Shown piece by piece: positions 17,599-25,058 of a stretch of 64,000 bases of DNA (position 1 is its first letter; each line of letters opens with the position of its first letter). The notes under the pieces are model-generated. The model saw only the letters and a list, made by a program, of their open reading frames with translations. It was not told where the DNA came from and did not search any database. Source of the stretch: Duganella sp. BJB476 (GTDB lineage Bacteria > Pseudomonadota > Gammaproteobacteria > Burkholderiales > Burkholderiaceae_D); contig NZ_QVIO01000006.1 of the NCBI RefSeq assembly GCF_003416895.1, positions 62,001-126,000 of the forward strand, read 5' to 3'. A program made the position numbers and the translations under genes.

Positions 17599-17736
17599 TC
17601 AGCCCTCGCGCGCGGCACGCGCTATGCGCGAGAGCGTGCCCATACGCGCGCGATAAAAATGCCATCGGCACTGGCGGGAAAAACTGCGGGCGTAGGCTGC
17701 GCCCAGAGGCGTCGGGCGCCCCGCTGTTGGGTTCAT
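17599..17736 (-). CDS. Short Arg-rich ORF (45 residues) leading the C39 operon
   Basis: ATG at 17736 is preceded by GGAGAC at an 8-9 bp spacing; the frame runs 45 codons and stops 4 bp before the C39 ATG. The peptide begins MNPTAGRPTPLGAAYARSF and has about nine arginines. It may be a real small protein or a leader ORF coupling translation to the peptidase. No homologue is known to me. Confidence 0.45.
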   Translation of the reverse strand: MNPTAGRPTPLGAAYARSFSRQCRWHFYRARMGTLSRIARAAREG

Positions 17737-18176
17737 CTTGTCTCCAGTATTTATATTAGAACGGTCGTGCTTTATTAAGGCGACAACACGTCTTTCTTTT
17801 CTAGTAATTAATTAACGCATGGTTTGGCAAAACCGAGCATCTGTTTTTTTAGAGGTGTGACTCTAGTCGGTCCGGGACGAAGTTATGCTACTTGGCGGGG
17901 CGTTTGTCGCAACTATTTGACAACACACGTGCAACAACGACCACACTCCGCGTCCTCACTCTGCATGGCTCTCAGGGCCAAGTCGTTGGCTTTGCAAGTC
18001 AGCGCGACACGCTGGACCGGCGTCGGGAGCGACTCATATGATGGACTCAATTAATAGTCAAATATTAAGATTTTCACGGCACCAGACAGTGCGCCGCAGC
18101 TCCTACCCGGAGCTTAGGACCAGCCTGCGGGACGTGAGCCCGGCCAAAAATTTCAAACACAACTCGGAGATAAAAA
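17737..18176. other. Divergent control region between the two arms of the Fil-like locus
   Basis: A 440-bp stretch without a convincing gene and with lower GC than its surroundings. It must hold the promoters of both the leftward operon and the rightward exported-protein genes. A TTGACA hexamer is at 17917-17922 on the plus strand but has no clear -10 partner. TCGTGCTTTATT at 17765-17776 also occurs at 57135-57146 upstream of etfB. The 52-bp block at 17966-18017 recurs upstream of the second gene copy. Confidence 0.6.
17966..18017 (+). repeat. Upstream block shared by the two tandem fil-like genes, copy 1
   Basis: Ungapped alignment with 18704-18755 gives 37 identical bases of 52, including the 10-mer AAGTCAGCGC and TTGGC. 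It lies 160 bp before the first gene. Confidence 0.6.
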
Positions 18177-18686
18177 ATGCAAATCGTTAAAAGCGCAATC
18201 GCAGCAGCCCTGGCAACCCTGGCTTTCTCGGCATCGGCCATGACCCCGATCCAGGACGCAGAACTGAGCACCGTCAGCGGCCAGGACGGCGTGTCGATCG
18301 CTGCCAATCTGAACATCAAGATTGACTCCTTCGTCTACACCGACACCGACGCACTCGACGCCAACGGCATGGGTGGCGGTTCGATCAGCTTCAACGGCAT
18401 CAAAGTTAACGGCCTGATCGCCGCTAACATCGACATCCTGTCGAAAAACTCCTTCCTGGCCGCTGCTGGCGCCGCCGGCGTGACCAACCCAGGCACCTTC
18501 TACAACCCAGCTACCGGCGGCGACGTCGTACAGATCGCTATCCCAGCGAGCGTGGTTGCTGACGGCCACTACCTGAACGTGTCGGTTGACGCGATCAAAA
18601 TGGGCAACAGCGCAGCTTCGTTCGGTTCGGTCGCAATGAACCAGATCGACATGCGCGGCACCACCGTCTGGATCTTCGCGCACTAA
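18177..18686 (+). CDS. FilA-like (DUF6160-type) exported protein, copy 1
   Basis: A 169-residue protein with signal peptide (MQIVKSAIAAALATLAFSASA) followed at once by PIQDAELSTVSGQDG (24-38), a motif like double-glycine leaders. The rest is beta-rich, low in charge, with repeated hydrophobic/Gly patterns and ends GTTVWIFAH. No Cys. GGAG lies 9 bp before the ATG. Codon choice is more biased than in the neighbours, suggesting high expression. 163 of 169 residues equal the next gene. I infer a surface or pilus-like structural subunit related to Acinetobacter FilA. Confidence 0.85.
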   Translation: MQIVKSAIAAALATLAFSASAMTPIQDAELSTVSGQDGVSIAANLNIKIDSFVYTDTDALDANGMGGGSISFNGIKVNGLIAANIDILSKNSFLAAAGAAGVTNPGTFYNPATGGDVVQIAIPASVVADGHYLNVSVDAIKMGNSAASFGSVAMNQIDMRGTTVWIFAH

Positions 18687-18703
18687 TCCAGACTTGTCCG
18701 CGC

Positions 18704-18755
18704 TGGCTCGCAGGGTCTGTAGCTTGGCCTGAAAAGTCAGCGCGGCATGCTAGAC
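18704..18755 (+). repeat. Upstream block shared by the two tandem fil-like genes, copy 2
   Basis: Partner of 17966-18017, 85 bp before the second gene, showing that the duplication took its regulatory region along. Confidence 0.6.
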
Positions 18756-18840
18756 GCTTGCAACAGCGTAGCCCTAAGATGGTTACGTAGCATTGAAAAA
18801 AACACAAATACCCAGACCAAAACCTCACGGAGACAAACAC

Positions 18841-19350
18841 ATGCAATTCATCAAAACCGCAGCAGCAGCAGCCCTGGCAACCCTGGCCTTCTCGGCATCG
18901 GCCATGACCCCGATTCAAGACGCAGAGCTGAGCACCGTCAGCGGCCAAGACGGCGTGTCGATCGCTGCCAACCTGAACATCAAGATCGCATCGTTCACCT
19001 ACACCGATACCGACGCGCTGGACGCGAACGGCATGGGTGGCGGTTCGATCAGCTTCAACGGCATCAAAGTTAACGGCCTGATCGCCGCTAACATCGACAT
19101 CCTGTCGAAAAACTCCTTCCTGGCCGCTGCTGGCGCCGCCGGCGTGACCAACCCAGGCACCTTCTACAACCCAGCCACCGGCGGCGACGTCGTACAGATC
19201 GCTATCCCAGCGAGCGTGGTTGCTGACGGCCACTACCTGAACGTGTCGGTTGACGCGATCAAGATGGGCAACAGCGCAGCATCGTTCGGTTCGGTTGCAA
19301 TGAACCAGATCGACATGCGCGGCACCACCGTCTGGATCTTCGCTCACTAA
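18841..19350 (+). CDS. FilA-like (DUF6160-type) exported protein, copy 2
   Basis: A 169-residue near-twin of the preceding gene. Differences are confined to the signal peptide (residues 3, 4, 6, 8) and positions 50 (Ala for Asp) and 53 (Thr for Val); from residue 54 to the end the proteins are identical and the DNA differs at only a few silent sites. GGAG lies before ATG 18841. The motif IQDAELSTVSGQDG is unchanged. A hairpin with 12-bp stem follows 10 bp after the stop. Confidence 0.85.
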   Translation: MQFIKTAAAAALATLAFSASAMTPIQDAELSTVSGQDGVSIAANLNIKIASFTYTDTDALDANGMGGGSISFNGIKVNGLIAANIDILSKNSFLAAAGAAGVTNPGTFYNPATGGDVVQIAIPASVVADGHYLNVSVDAIKMGNSAASFGSVAMNQIDMRGTTVWIFAH

Positions 19351-19360
19351 TCAGTCGAGC

Positions 19361-19388
19361 AACGGCAGCCGCGCCCGCGGCTGCCGTT
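19361..19388 (+). terminator. Strong hairpin between exported-protein genes, attenuator candidate
   Basis: AACGGCAGCCGC pairs perfectly with GCGGCTGCCGTT around GCCC. There is no U-run, and the next ATG is only 9 bp downstream with no ribosome site, so it may reduce expression of the three following genes or protect the 3' end of the abundant upstream mRNA. Confidence 0.6.
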
Positions 19389-19396
19389 CCCACATC

Positions 19397-20191
19397 ATGA
19401 GCCCCCTCTATTTCCTGCGTTCGCTGTGGCTGTGCGCGGCTTTGGCCTGCTGCACGCTGACGGCTTCGGCGCAAATGCAGCCGCTGAGCGAAGAAGAGCT
19501 GTCCAACACGCGCGGACAAGGTTTGGTCGCGCTGACCAACACCAGCCTGGGCGGCTTCGACTTCAGCAAGGTCGCGCTGGACGCCGACATCACGCTGAGC
19601 GCCAACCTGCGCAATATGCGCCTGGGCGAATACACTTACGCCGCGCGCAACGGCACCGGCGCCGACCTCGATATCGGCCTGCTGCAGTTCGGCCGCAGCG
19701 ATGGCACCGAGGCGCAGCGCCTGGTCCACATCAGCAATCCCTATTTCGAATTCGTCTACAAGAACGCGGCCGACGGCGCCTCGCGCGAGGCGGTCGGCAT
19801 GCGCTTCGGCTTTGAAGGCATCAGCGGCGATATCGGCCTGAAGATCAACAGCCTGTCGGGCTCGATGAAGGTGAGCGGCCTGGCGGCCGACGGCAGCGCC
19901 GTGCAGCTCGATACACACACCGATACGCTGGGCGGCAAGCGCTGGGACGGCGGTTGCACCGCGCCTTGTTTGTCGCTGGCGCAGCTGGGTGGCGTGACGG
20001 CCGGCGATGCCGCCGGACCGAGCCGCGATTTCTGGATCTCCGTGTTGAAGACCGGCGTGCAATTCCCTAGCGCGGCCGGAGTGCCGGCTTCCGATCCGGC
20101 ACAGGCAGGCATCTGGCTGAACTGGCGCGACAAGCTGCAAGCGCTCAACACCACCGGCCTGGTGCCGCCGAATCTGCCGAAGGGTCGGTGA
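19397..20191 (+). CDS. FilA-like exported protein, long form
   Basis: A 264-residue protein with signal peptide (ending LTASA) and motif PLSEEELSNTRGQG (29-42). A beta-rich body follows (DADITLSANLRNMRLGEYTY) and a Cys pair in GGCTAPCLSL near 190 that may form a disulfide. Unlike its relatives it does not end in an aromatic-X-His tail but in PPNLPKGR. No ribosome site is seen before ATG 19397, which lies directly behind a hairpin. Its stop overlaps the start of the next gene. Confidence 0.8.
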   Translation: MSPLYFLRSLWLCAALACCTLTASAQMQPLSEEELSNTRGQGLVALTNTSLGGFDFSKVALDADITLSANLRNMRLGEYTYAARNGTGADLDIGLLQFGRSDGTEAQRLVHISNPYFEFVYKNAADGASREAVGMRFGFEGISGDIGLKINSLSGSMKVSGLAADGSAVQLDTHTDTLGGKRWDGGCTAPCLSLAQLGGVTAGDAAGPSRDFWISVLKTGVQFPSAAGVPASDPAQAGIWLNWRDKLQALNTTGLVPPNLPKGR

Positions 20192-21045
20192 TGATGGCCG
20201 CGCGCGCTTCCTTGCTGGCCGCACTGGTCGCCGTGTGCGCGCCGGCGCCGGCGATGGAGGCACTGACCGATGCGGCGCTGTCGTCGGTGCGCGGACGCGA
20301 CGGCGTCAGCTTCGACCTGAACGGCTTCGCCATGAGCGGCGATGCGCGCGTGACCTACACTACGCCTATCGGTTCCAGCCTGTACGTGGAAAAATTCAGC
20401 GCGTCGCGCAGCGATAATCCGTTGCCGTTTTCCGATCCCTACAAGCTCGACATTGTGGCCGGCGCGCCCGGCCTGGCCGATGTGGTCAATATCGCTTTTC
20501 CCTTGAACATCAATGCCGACCAGCGCTGGCAGGCCGCCTATGATTGGGGCGTGACGGCGGACGGCGTCACGCGCGAGCAGGGCAGCGTGGTGATCAAGGA
20601 CCTGGTGTTCTCCGGCGGCGGTTTGCAATTCTCCACGCCGCAAGTCAACGATGGCGTGGCCTTCGGCGCCGCGCTGCGCATGGATATCGGCCAGCTGTCG
20701 TTCCAGCCGCGCGGCCGCACCGACGCCACCGAGGCGATGGTGCTGAGCGGCGTGCATATCGGCGGCGTCGACGGCAACGGCGTGTTCAACAATACGCCGT
20801 GGATGCTGGCCAATGTGGCGTCGCAGCCGGCGGTGATCAATGCGCTGACCGACGAGACCGGGCCGCGCCTGCACATCGGCATCGACTGGCCTGACTCGCG
20901 CTACGGCAGCGGCGTGGCGCCGGCCGGCGGCATCGTGGTCGACAATATTTCCTTCGTCAGTCCGGGGCAGGCGCCGGTGGACCTGGGATCGTCGCGCATA
21001 GGCTCGATCCAGATCCAGTACCTCGACATAAAGTTCAAGCACTGA
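20191..21045 (+). CDS. FilA-like exported protein, long form 2
   Basis: A 284-residue exported protein with signal peptide (ending APAPA) and the motif ALTDAALSSVRGRDGVSF (24-41), with Arg instead of Gln in the GQDG site. The beta-rich body ends IGSIQIQYLDIKFKH, the same tail style (GSIxI...LDIxxxxH) as the chimera at 11785-12498. Start overlaps the previous stop (GTGATGATG); ATG 20191 is used, 20194 and GTG 20188 are possible. Translationally coupled. Confidence 0.8.
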   Translation: MMAARASLLAALVAVCAPAPAMEALTDAALSSVRGRDGVSFDLNGFAMSGDARVTYTTPIGSSLYVEKFSASRSDNPLPFSDPYKLDIVAGAPGLADVVNIAFPLNINADQRWQAAYDWGVTADGVTREQGSVVIKDLVFSGGGLQFSTPQVNDGVAFGAALRMDIGQLSFQPRGRTDATEAMVLSGVHIGGVDGNGVFNNTPWMLANVASQPAVINALTDETGPRLHIGIDWPDSRYGSGVAPAGGIVVDNISFVSPGQAPVDLGSSRIGSIQIQYLDIKFKH

Positions 21046-21509
21046 TGGCGCGCGCCCTGTTCCTATCGCTGATGTTGGCGGCCGGCGTGGCGCAGGGTGG
21101 GCCGTTGCAGGCGCTCGACGACAAGGAGTTGTCGCAGGTCAGCGGGCAGGACGGCATCAGCTTCGCGGCGCATATCTCGCTTAACGATCCGACGCTGGTG
21201 GGGGCGGTCAGTGACAGCCGTTTGTCGCTGGGCTTCAATGGCGACGGGCAGAACCGCTACATCGTGTTCAAGAATGTGCGCGGCATGGTGGACATGTTCG
21301 CCGTCAGCCTGGGCGTGCAGACGCGCCCTGACGGCGGCGGCGACTACATCGCCATCGGCTTGCCCGGCTATGTACGCTACACCAACTTCGGCTTCGAATC
21401 GCTGAGCGTGCAGACCGATCCGAACGCGCCGGTCACCGGCAACCTAGGCAGCCTCAACATCAACGGCACCGTTTCGCTGCAAGGCCAGGTCCGGCTCTGG
21501 TCGCACTAA
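21045..21509 (+). CDS. FilA-like exported protein, short form
   Basis: A 154-residue exported protein: short signal peptide (MARALFLSLMLAAGVAQG), then ALDDKELSQVSGQDGISF (23-40). It ends LGSLNINGTVSLQGQVRLWSH, matching the tails of the other family members. The ATG overlaps the preceding stop (TGATG). Last gene of the rightward arm, closed by the long inverted repeat. Confidence 0.82.
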   Translation: MARALFLSLMLAAGVAQGGPLQALDDKELSQVSGQDGISFAAHISLNDPTLVGAVSDSRLSLGFNGDGQNRYIVFKNVRGMVDMFAVSLGVQTRPDGGGDYIAIGLPGYVRYTNFGFESLSVQTDPNAPVTGNLGSLNINGTVSLQGQVRLWSH

Positions 21510-21513
21510 ACCC

Positions 21514-21597
21514 GGGGTCAAGTCTGACATTCGGACACGGCCTCTGCCGTAGCGGCTGCTACGGCAGAGGCCGTGTCCGAATGTCAGACTTGACCCC
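21514..21597. repeat. REP/REPIN-like inverted repeat, 40-bp perfect arms
   Basis: Arms 21514-21553 and 21558-21597 are perfect reverse complements around GGCT. The ends read GGGGTCAAGTCTGACATT and the complement, a style typical of REP elements moved by RAYT-type tyrosine transposases. It sits between two convergent genes and probably also works as a bidirectional terminator. No transposase is nearby. Confidence 0.85.
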
Positions 21598-21600
21598 GAT

Positions 21601-22779
21601 TTATTCGGTGGCGAAGATGCACAGGGCGGTCAGGGGGAAGGCGAGGCCGGCCCACAGGACGCCGGTCCAGCCGTGCGCGGCAAACATCCAGCCACCCAGC
21701 GATGAACCCAGCGCGCCTCCCATGAAGAACAAGGCCATGTAGAGACCGTTCAGGCGGCTGCGGATTTCCGCCGGCATCGCGAAGATGGCCCGTTGTCCCG
21801 TCACCAGGTTGGCCGAGACGCCCATGTCCAGCACGATCGAGGTCAGCACCAGCACGCCCAGGTCGACCACGCGGCTGGAGTGGATCAGCAGCGGCAGGGC
21901 GAAGGCCAGCGCGCCCAGCGTCAGCGCGACGGCGGTGGTGGAGCGGCTCTTGCCGTGGTCGGCGCGGCGGCCGGCGATCGGCGAGGCGATCGCGCCCGCT
22001 ACCCCCACCAGCGCGAAGATGGCGACGCCGGTCTGGCTCAGCTCGAAGCGCGGGCCGGTCAATTCCAATGAGACGCAGGTCCAGAACAGGCTGAAGGCGC
22101 CGAACATGCACGCCTGGTAGGCGGCGCGGCGGCGCAGGATGGGCGTGGTCTTGAGCAGATGCCACATCGAACCCAGCAACGCGAAATAATGCAGGCCCGA
22201 ATCGGGCTGGCGCTGCGGCAGCCGCGCGCGCAGCAGGAAGGCCAGCGCCGTGGTGCCGATGGCGGAGATGACGAAGATGGCGTGCCAGCTCAACGCGTCG
22301 GCCACCAGGCTGGCGACGGGACGCGCCAGCATGATGCCCATCAGCAGGCCGCTCATCACTTTGCCGACGGTCTGGCCGCGCTTTTCCGGCCGCGCCATGT
22401 GGGCGGCGAACGGCACCACGATCTGCGCCGCCACCGAACCCAAGCCGATGCTGAAGGCCGCCAGCAGGAACAAGGGCGCGCTGCGCGTGAACGAGGCCGC
22501 CAGCAGGGCGGCCGCCGTGACCAGCAGGGCGATGAAGATCAGGCGGCGGTTTTCCAGCAGGTCGCCCAGCGGCACGATGAACAGCAGGCCGAGGCAGTAG
22601 CCGATCTGCGTCAGCGTGACGATCAGGCCGGCGGCGCCGGGGTCTAGCCCGGTGGCGCGGCTGATCGGGCCGATCAGCGTTTGCGCGTAGTACAGGTTGG
22701 CAACGATGAGTCCGGTCGCGGTGGCGAACAGCCAGACCATGCCTGGGGAAATGTCTTGCTGGGCGTGGGACTGGCTCAC
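21601..22779 (-). CDS. MFS transporter
   Basis: A 392-residue major facilitator with about 12 membrane helices. Signature stretches include the loop 2-3 region (PLGDLLENRR) and the matching loop in the second half (PIAGRRADHGKSR). It resembles the DHA1-type drug/sugar exporters. Substrate unknown. The stop codon lies only 4 bp from the long inverted repeat. Start ATG 22779. Confidence 0.88.
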   Translation of the reverse strand: MSQSHAQQDISPGMVWLFATATGLIVANLYYAQTLIGPISRATGLDPGAAGLIVTLTQIGYCLGLLFIVPLGDLLENRRLIFIALLVTAAALLAASFTRSAPLFLLAAFSIGLGSVAAQIVVPFAAHMARPEKRGQTVGKVMSGLLMGIMLARPVASLVADALSWHAIFVISAIGTTALAFLLRARLPQRQPDSGLHYFALLGSMWHLLKTTPILRRRAAYQACMFGAFSLFWTCVSLELTGPRFELSQTGVAIFALVGVAGAIASPIAGRRADHGKSRSTTAVALTLGALAFALPLLIHSSRVVDLGVLVLTSIVLDMGVSANLVTGQRAIFAMPAEIRSRLNGLYMALFFMGGALGSSLGGWMFAAHGWTGVLWAGLAFPLTALCIFATE

Positions 22780-22852
22780 GGGTGCTCCTTCAATTTGCAG
22801 GTCGCAATTTTACCGGCGATCACAAAATGCTGCTGAGCACGGGTCGTTTTCG

Positions 22853-23860
22853 CTACAGGCCGGCTTGCGCGCGCAGCAGGTCTTGCCGCACCTCGGCCGT
22901 GATTTCGTAGGAGCGCAGGCGCTGCGCGTGGTCGAAGATTTGCGAGGTGATCATCAGCTCGTCGGCGCCGGTGCGGGCGATGAATTCCTGCAACTGGCGA
23001 CGCACTGTGTCCGGCGCGCCGATGGCCGAGCAGGACAGCACGGAGTCGAGCAGCGCCCGTTCCTGCGGCCCCAGCGCTTGCAGATAGCCGGCCTGCGGCG
23101 GCGGCAGGCGCGCGGGGCGGCCGCTGCGCAGGTTGACGAAGGCTTGCTGCATCGACGTGGCGCGGTAATGCGCCTCTTCGTCGCTGTCGGCGGCGAACAC
23201 GTTAAAGCCGAGCATGACGTGTGGCTTGGCCAGTTGCGCCGATGGCTGGAAGTTGCTGCGGTAGAGAGCTATCGCCTGCATCATCATCTGCGGCGCGAAA
23301 TGCGAGGCGAAGGCAAACGGCAGGCCCATGTGCGCGGCCAGCTGCGCGCCGAAAGTGCTGGAACCCAAAATCCACAGCGGCACCTTGGCGCCTTGGCCGG
23401 GCACGGCCAGCACGCGCTGGCGCGGCGTGTCGGACATGTAATCCTGTAATTCGAGCACGTCCTGCGGGAAGGCGTCGGCGTCGCTGTCCAGGTTGCGGCG
23501 CAGGGCGCGCGCGGTGGTCTGGTCGGAGCCGGGCGCGCGGCCCAGGCCGAGGTCGATACGGCCGGGGAACAGCGCCTCCAGCGTGCCGAACTGCTCGGCG
23601 ATCACCAGCGGCGCGTGGTTGGGCAGCATGATGCCGCCGGCGCCGACACGGATGGTCGAGGTGCCGCCGGCCACATGGGCCATGACCACGGCGGTGGCGG
23701 CGCTGGCGATGCCGGGCATGCCGTGGTGCTCGGCCAGCCAGTAGCGCTGGTAGCCCCAGCGCTCACCGTGCTGCGCCAGGTCCAGCGTGTTGCGGAACGA
23801 TGCGGAGGGCGTGCTGCCTTCGGCGATCGGGGAAAGGTCGAGGATGGAAAATGGAATCAT
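22853..23860 (-). CDS. LLM-class flavin-dependent oxidoreductase
   Basis: A 335-residue luciferase-like monooxygenase. It opens with IPFSILDLSPIAEGST and has RYWLAEHHGMPGIASAATAV, RVGAGGIMLPNHAPL and GRIDLGLGRAPGSD, the pattern of the YhbW/MsnO8-type LLM oxidoreductases. Start at ATG 23860 is chosen because the family begins there; an in-frame ATG 27 bp upstream exists. It probably uses FMNH2; substrate unknown. Confidence 0.9.
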   Translation of the reverse strand: MIPFSILDLSPIAEGSTPSASFRNTLDLAQHGERWGYQRYWLAEHHGMPGIASAATAVVMAHVAGGTSTIRVGAGGIMLPNHAPLVIAEQFGTLEALFPGRIDLGLGRAPGSDQTTARALRRNLDSDADAFPQDVLELQDYMSDTPRQRVLAVPGQGAKVPLWILGSSTFGAQLAAHMGLPFAFASHFAPQMMMQAIALYRSNFQPSAQLAKPHVMLGFNVFAADSDEEAHYRATSMQQAFVNLRSGRPARLPPPQAGYLQALGPQERALLDSVLSCSAIGAPDTVRRQLQEFIARTGADELMITSQIFDHAQRLRSYEITAEVRQDLLRAQAGL

Positions 23861-24146
23861 GAGGTCTATATCCGGGCGCTTGCGCATTAATCAATGAAGC
23901 CCATGGATTGAGTGTGGGTATTAGGCGTAATAAATCAATAATATCTAATCATTTAAACAGTATTTTTATTAAACACCTGACATTTAGTGTGTTTATTCCG
24001 CTGAAGTTTAGCCGGAAGTTTTAAAAAAATACTTCGCCGCGCATTTTCCTGATTTACCATAGGAAACAGTAAAGCGCATCGCATTACTACTCCCTTATTA
24101 AATTTTCATTCTTTCGATGGCATGCCTGCTATCGCGGGGAAAACTC

Positions 24147-25058
24147 ATGCCAAAGAAAATTGCCATTCTATTTACGATATTGCTGGCTTGCTGCCAGGCC
24201 TTGTTTGCCGCCGGGCTGAGCGAGCCTGGTTCGGTCGTGCACCGAGGCCAGCTGTATCGGGTTACGCATGATGGCAAGACCAGCTATTTGTTCGGCACCA
24301 TCCATGTCGGCAAGGATGGTTTCTATCCGCTGGACCCGGTGGCGTCGCGCGCGCTGCTCGATTCCAAGGCGCTGGTGATCGAGCTCGACATCCGCCAGGA
24401 TGCGCCGTTCCAGCTGGCGCTGGCGCGCCATGGCCGCTATCCGGACGGCGACACGGTGCAGCGCCATCTGTCGCCGGCCGCGCTGCGCCTGACGGTGCAG
24501 GCGCTGGCGCGGGCCGGCATGTCGCTGCAATCGGTGCAGCAGTACAAGCCCTGGCTGATCGCCAACCTGCTGATCGGCGCCGAGATGGAGGTGCACGGCT
24601 TCCAGCGCAGCCAGGCGGTCGAATACGCGCTGCTGGCGGCCGCCAAGAGCCAGGACAAGGCGGTGCGCGAGCTGGAAAGCGCCGATTATCAGCTGAGCCT
24701 GTTCGATACGCTGGATGAACGCCAGCAAGAGCAGTATCTGCTGGAGAACCTGGCCGACCTGGCCGACGGCGCATCGCTGAAGAAATCCACCGCGTTGATC
24801 GACGCCTGGAACGCCGCCGACGCGCCCGCTATCCGCGCGGCGTGGCAGTCCGCCACCAGCGGCGACACGATCTCCGCCGGCTTCATGAACCGGGTACTGC
24901 TGGGCAAGCGCAACCCGGAAATGGCCAACAATATCGAGCGCATCATGCAGCAGGAGCCGACCGCCTTTGTTGGCGTCGGCCTGCTGCACCTGGTGGGCGA
25001 CGACGGCTTGCCGCAGCTGCTCAGGAAGCGCGGCTACCAGGTCGAACAGCTGTACTAG
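24147..25058 (+). CDS. TraB/GumN-family protein
   Basis: A 303-residue protein with signal peptide (ending QALFAA), then the two family motifs: YLFGTIHVGKDGF near residue 46 and VGVGLLHLVGDDGLPQLL near the end, which in TraB/TIKI proteins carry the catalytic GxxH-type residues of a metalloprotease-like fold. GGGGA lies before ATG 24147. The upstream 286 bp is AT-rich and holds only a 7-bp inverted repeat (TAAACAC/GTGTTTA, 23970-23995). Convergent with the next gene, overlapping 4 bp. Confidence 0.9.
   Translation: MPKKIAILFTILLACCQALFAAGLSEPGSVVHRGQLYRVTHDGKTSYLFGTIHVGKDGFYPLDPVASRALLDSKALVIELDIRQDAPFQLALARHGRYPDGDTVQRHLSPAALRLTVQALARAGMSLQSVQQYKPWLIANLLIGAEMEVHGFQRSQAVEYALLAAAKSQDKAVRELESADYQLSLFDTLDERQQEQYLLENLADLADGASLKKSTALIDAWNAADAPAIRAAWQSATSGDTISAGFMNRVLLGKRNPEMANNIERIMQQEPTAFVGVGLLHLVGDDGLPQLLRKRGYQVEQLY

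Noticed and set aside
17836..18176. A gene in the long intergenic region
   Set aside because: The only frame there (76 codons from 17824) has no ribosome site or domain, and the region has promoter-like composition.
18595..19347. Minus-strand frames opposite the tandem fil-like genes, also duplicated
   Set aside because: The duplication is explained by the sense genes; the antisense frames have no start context or domain.
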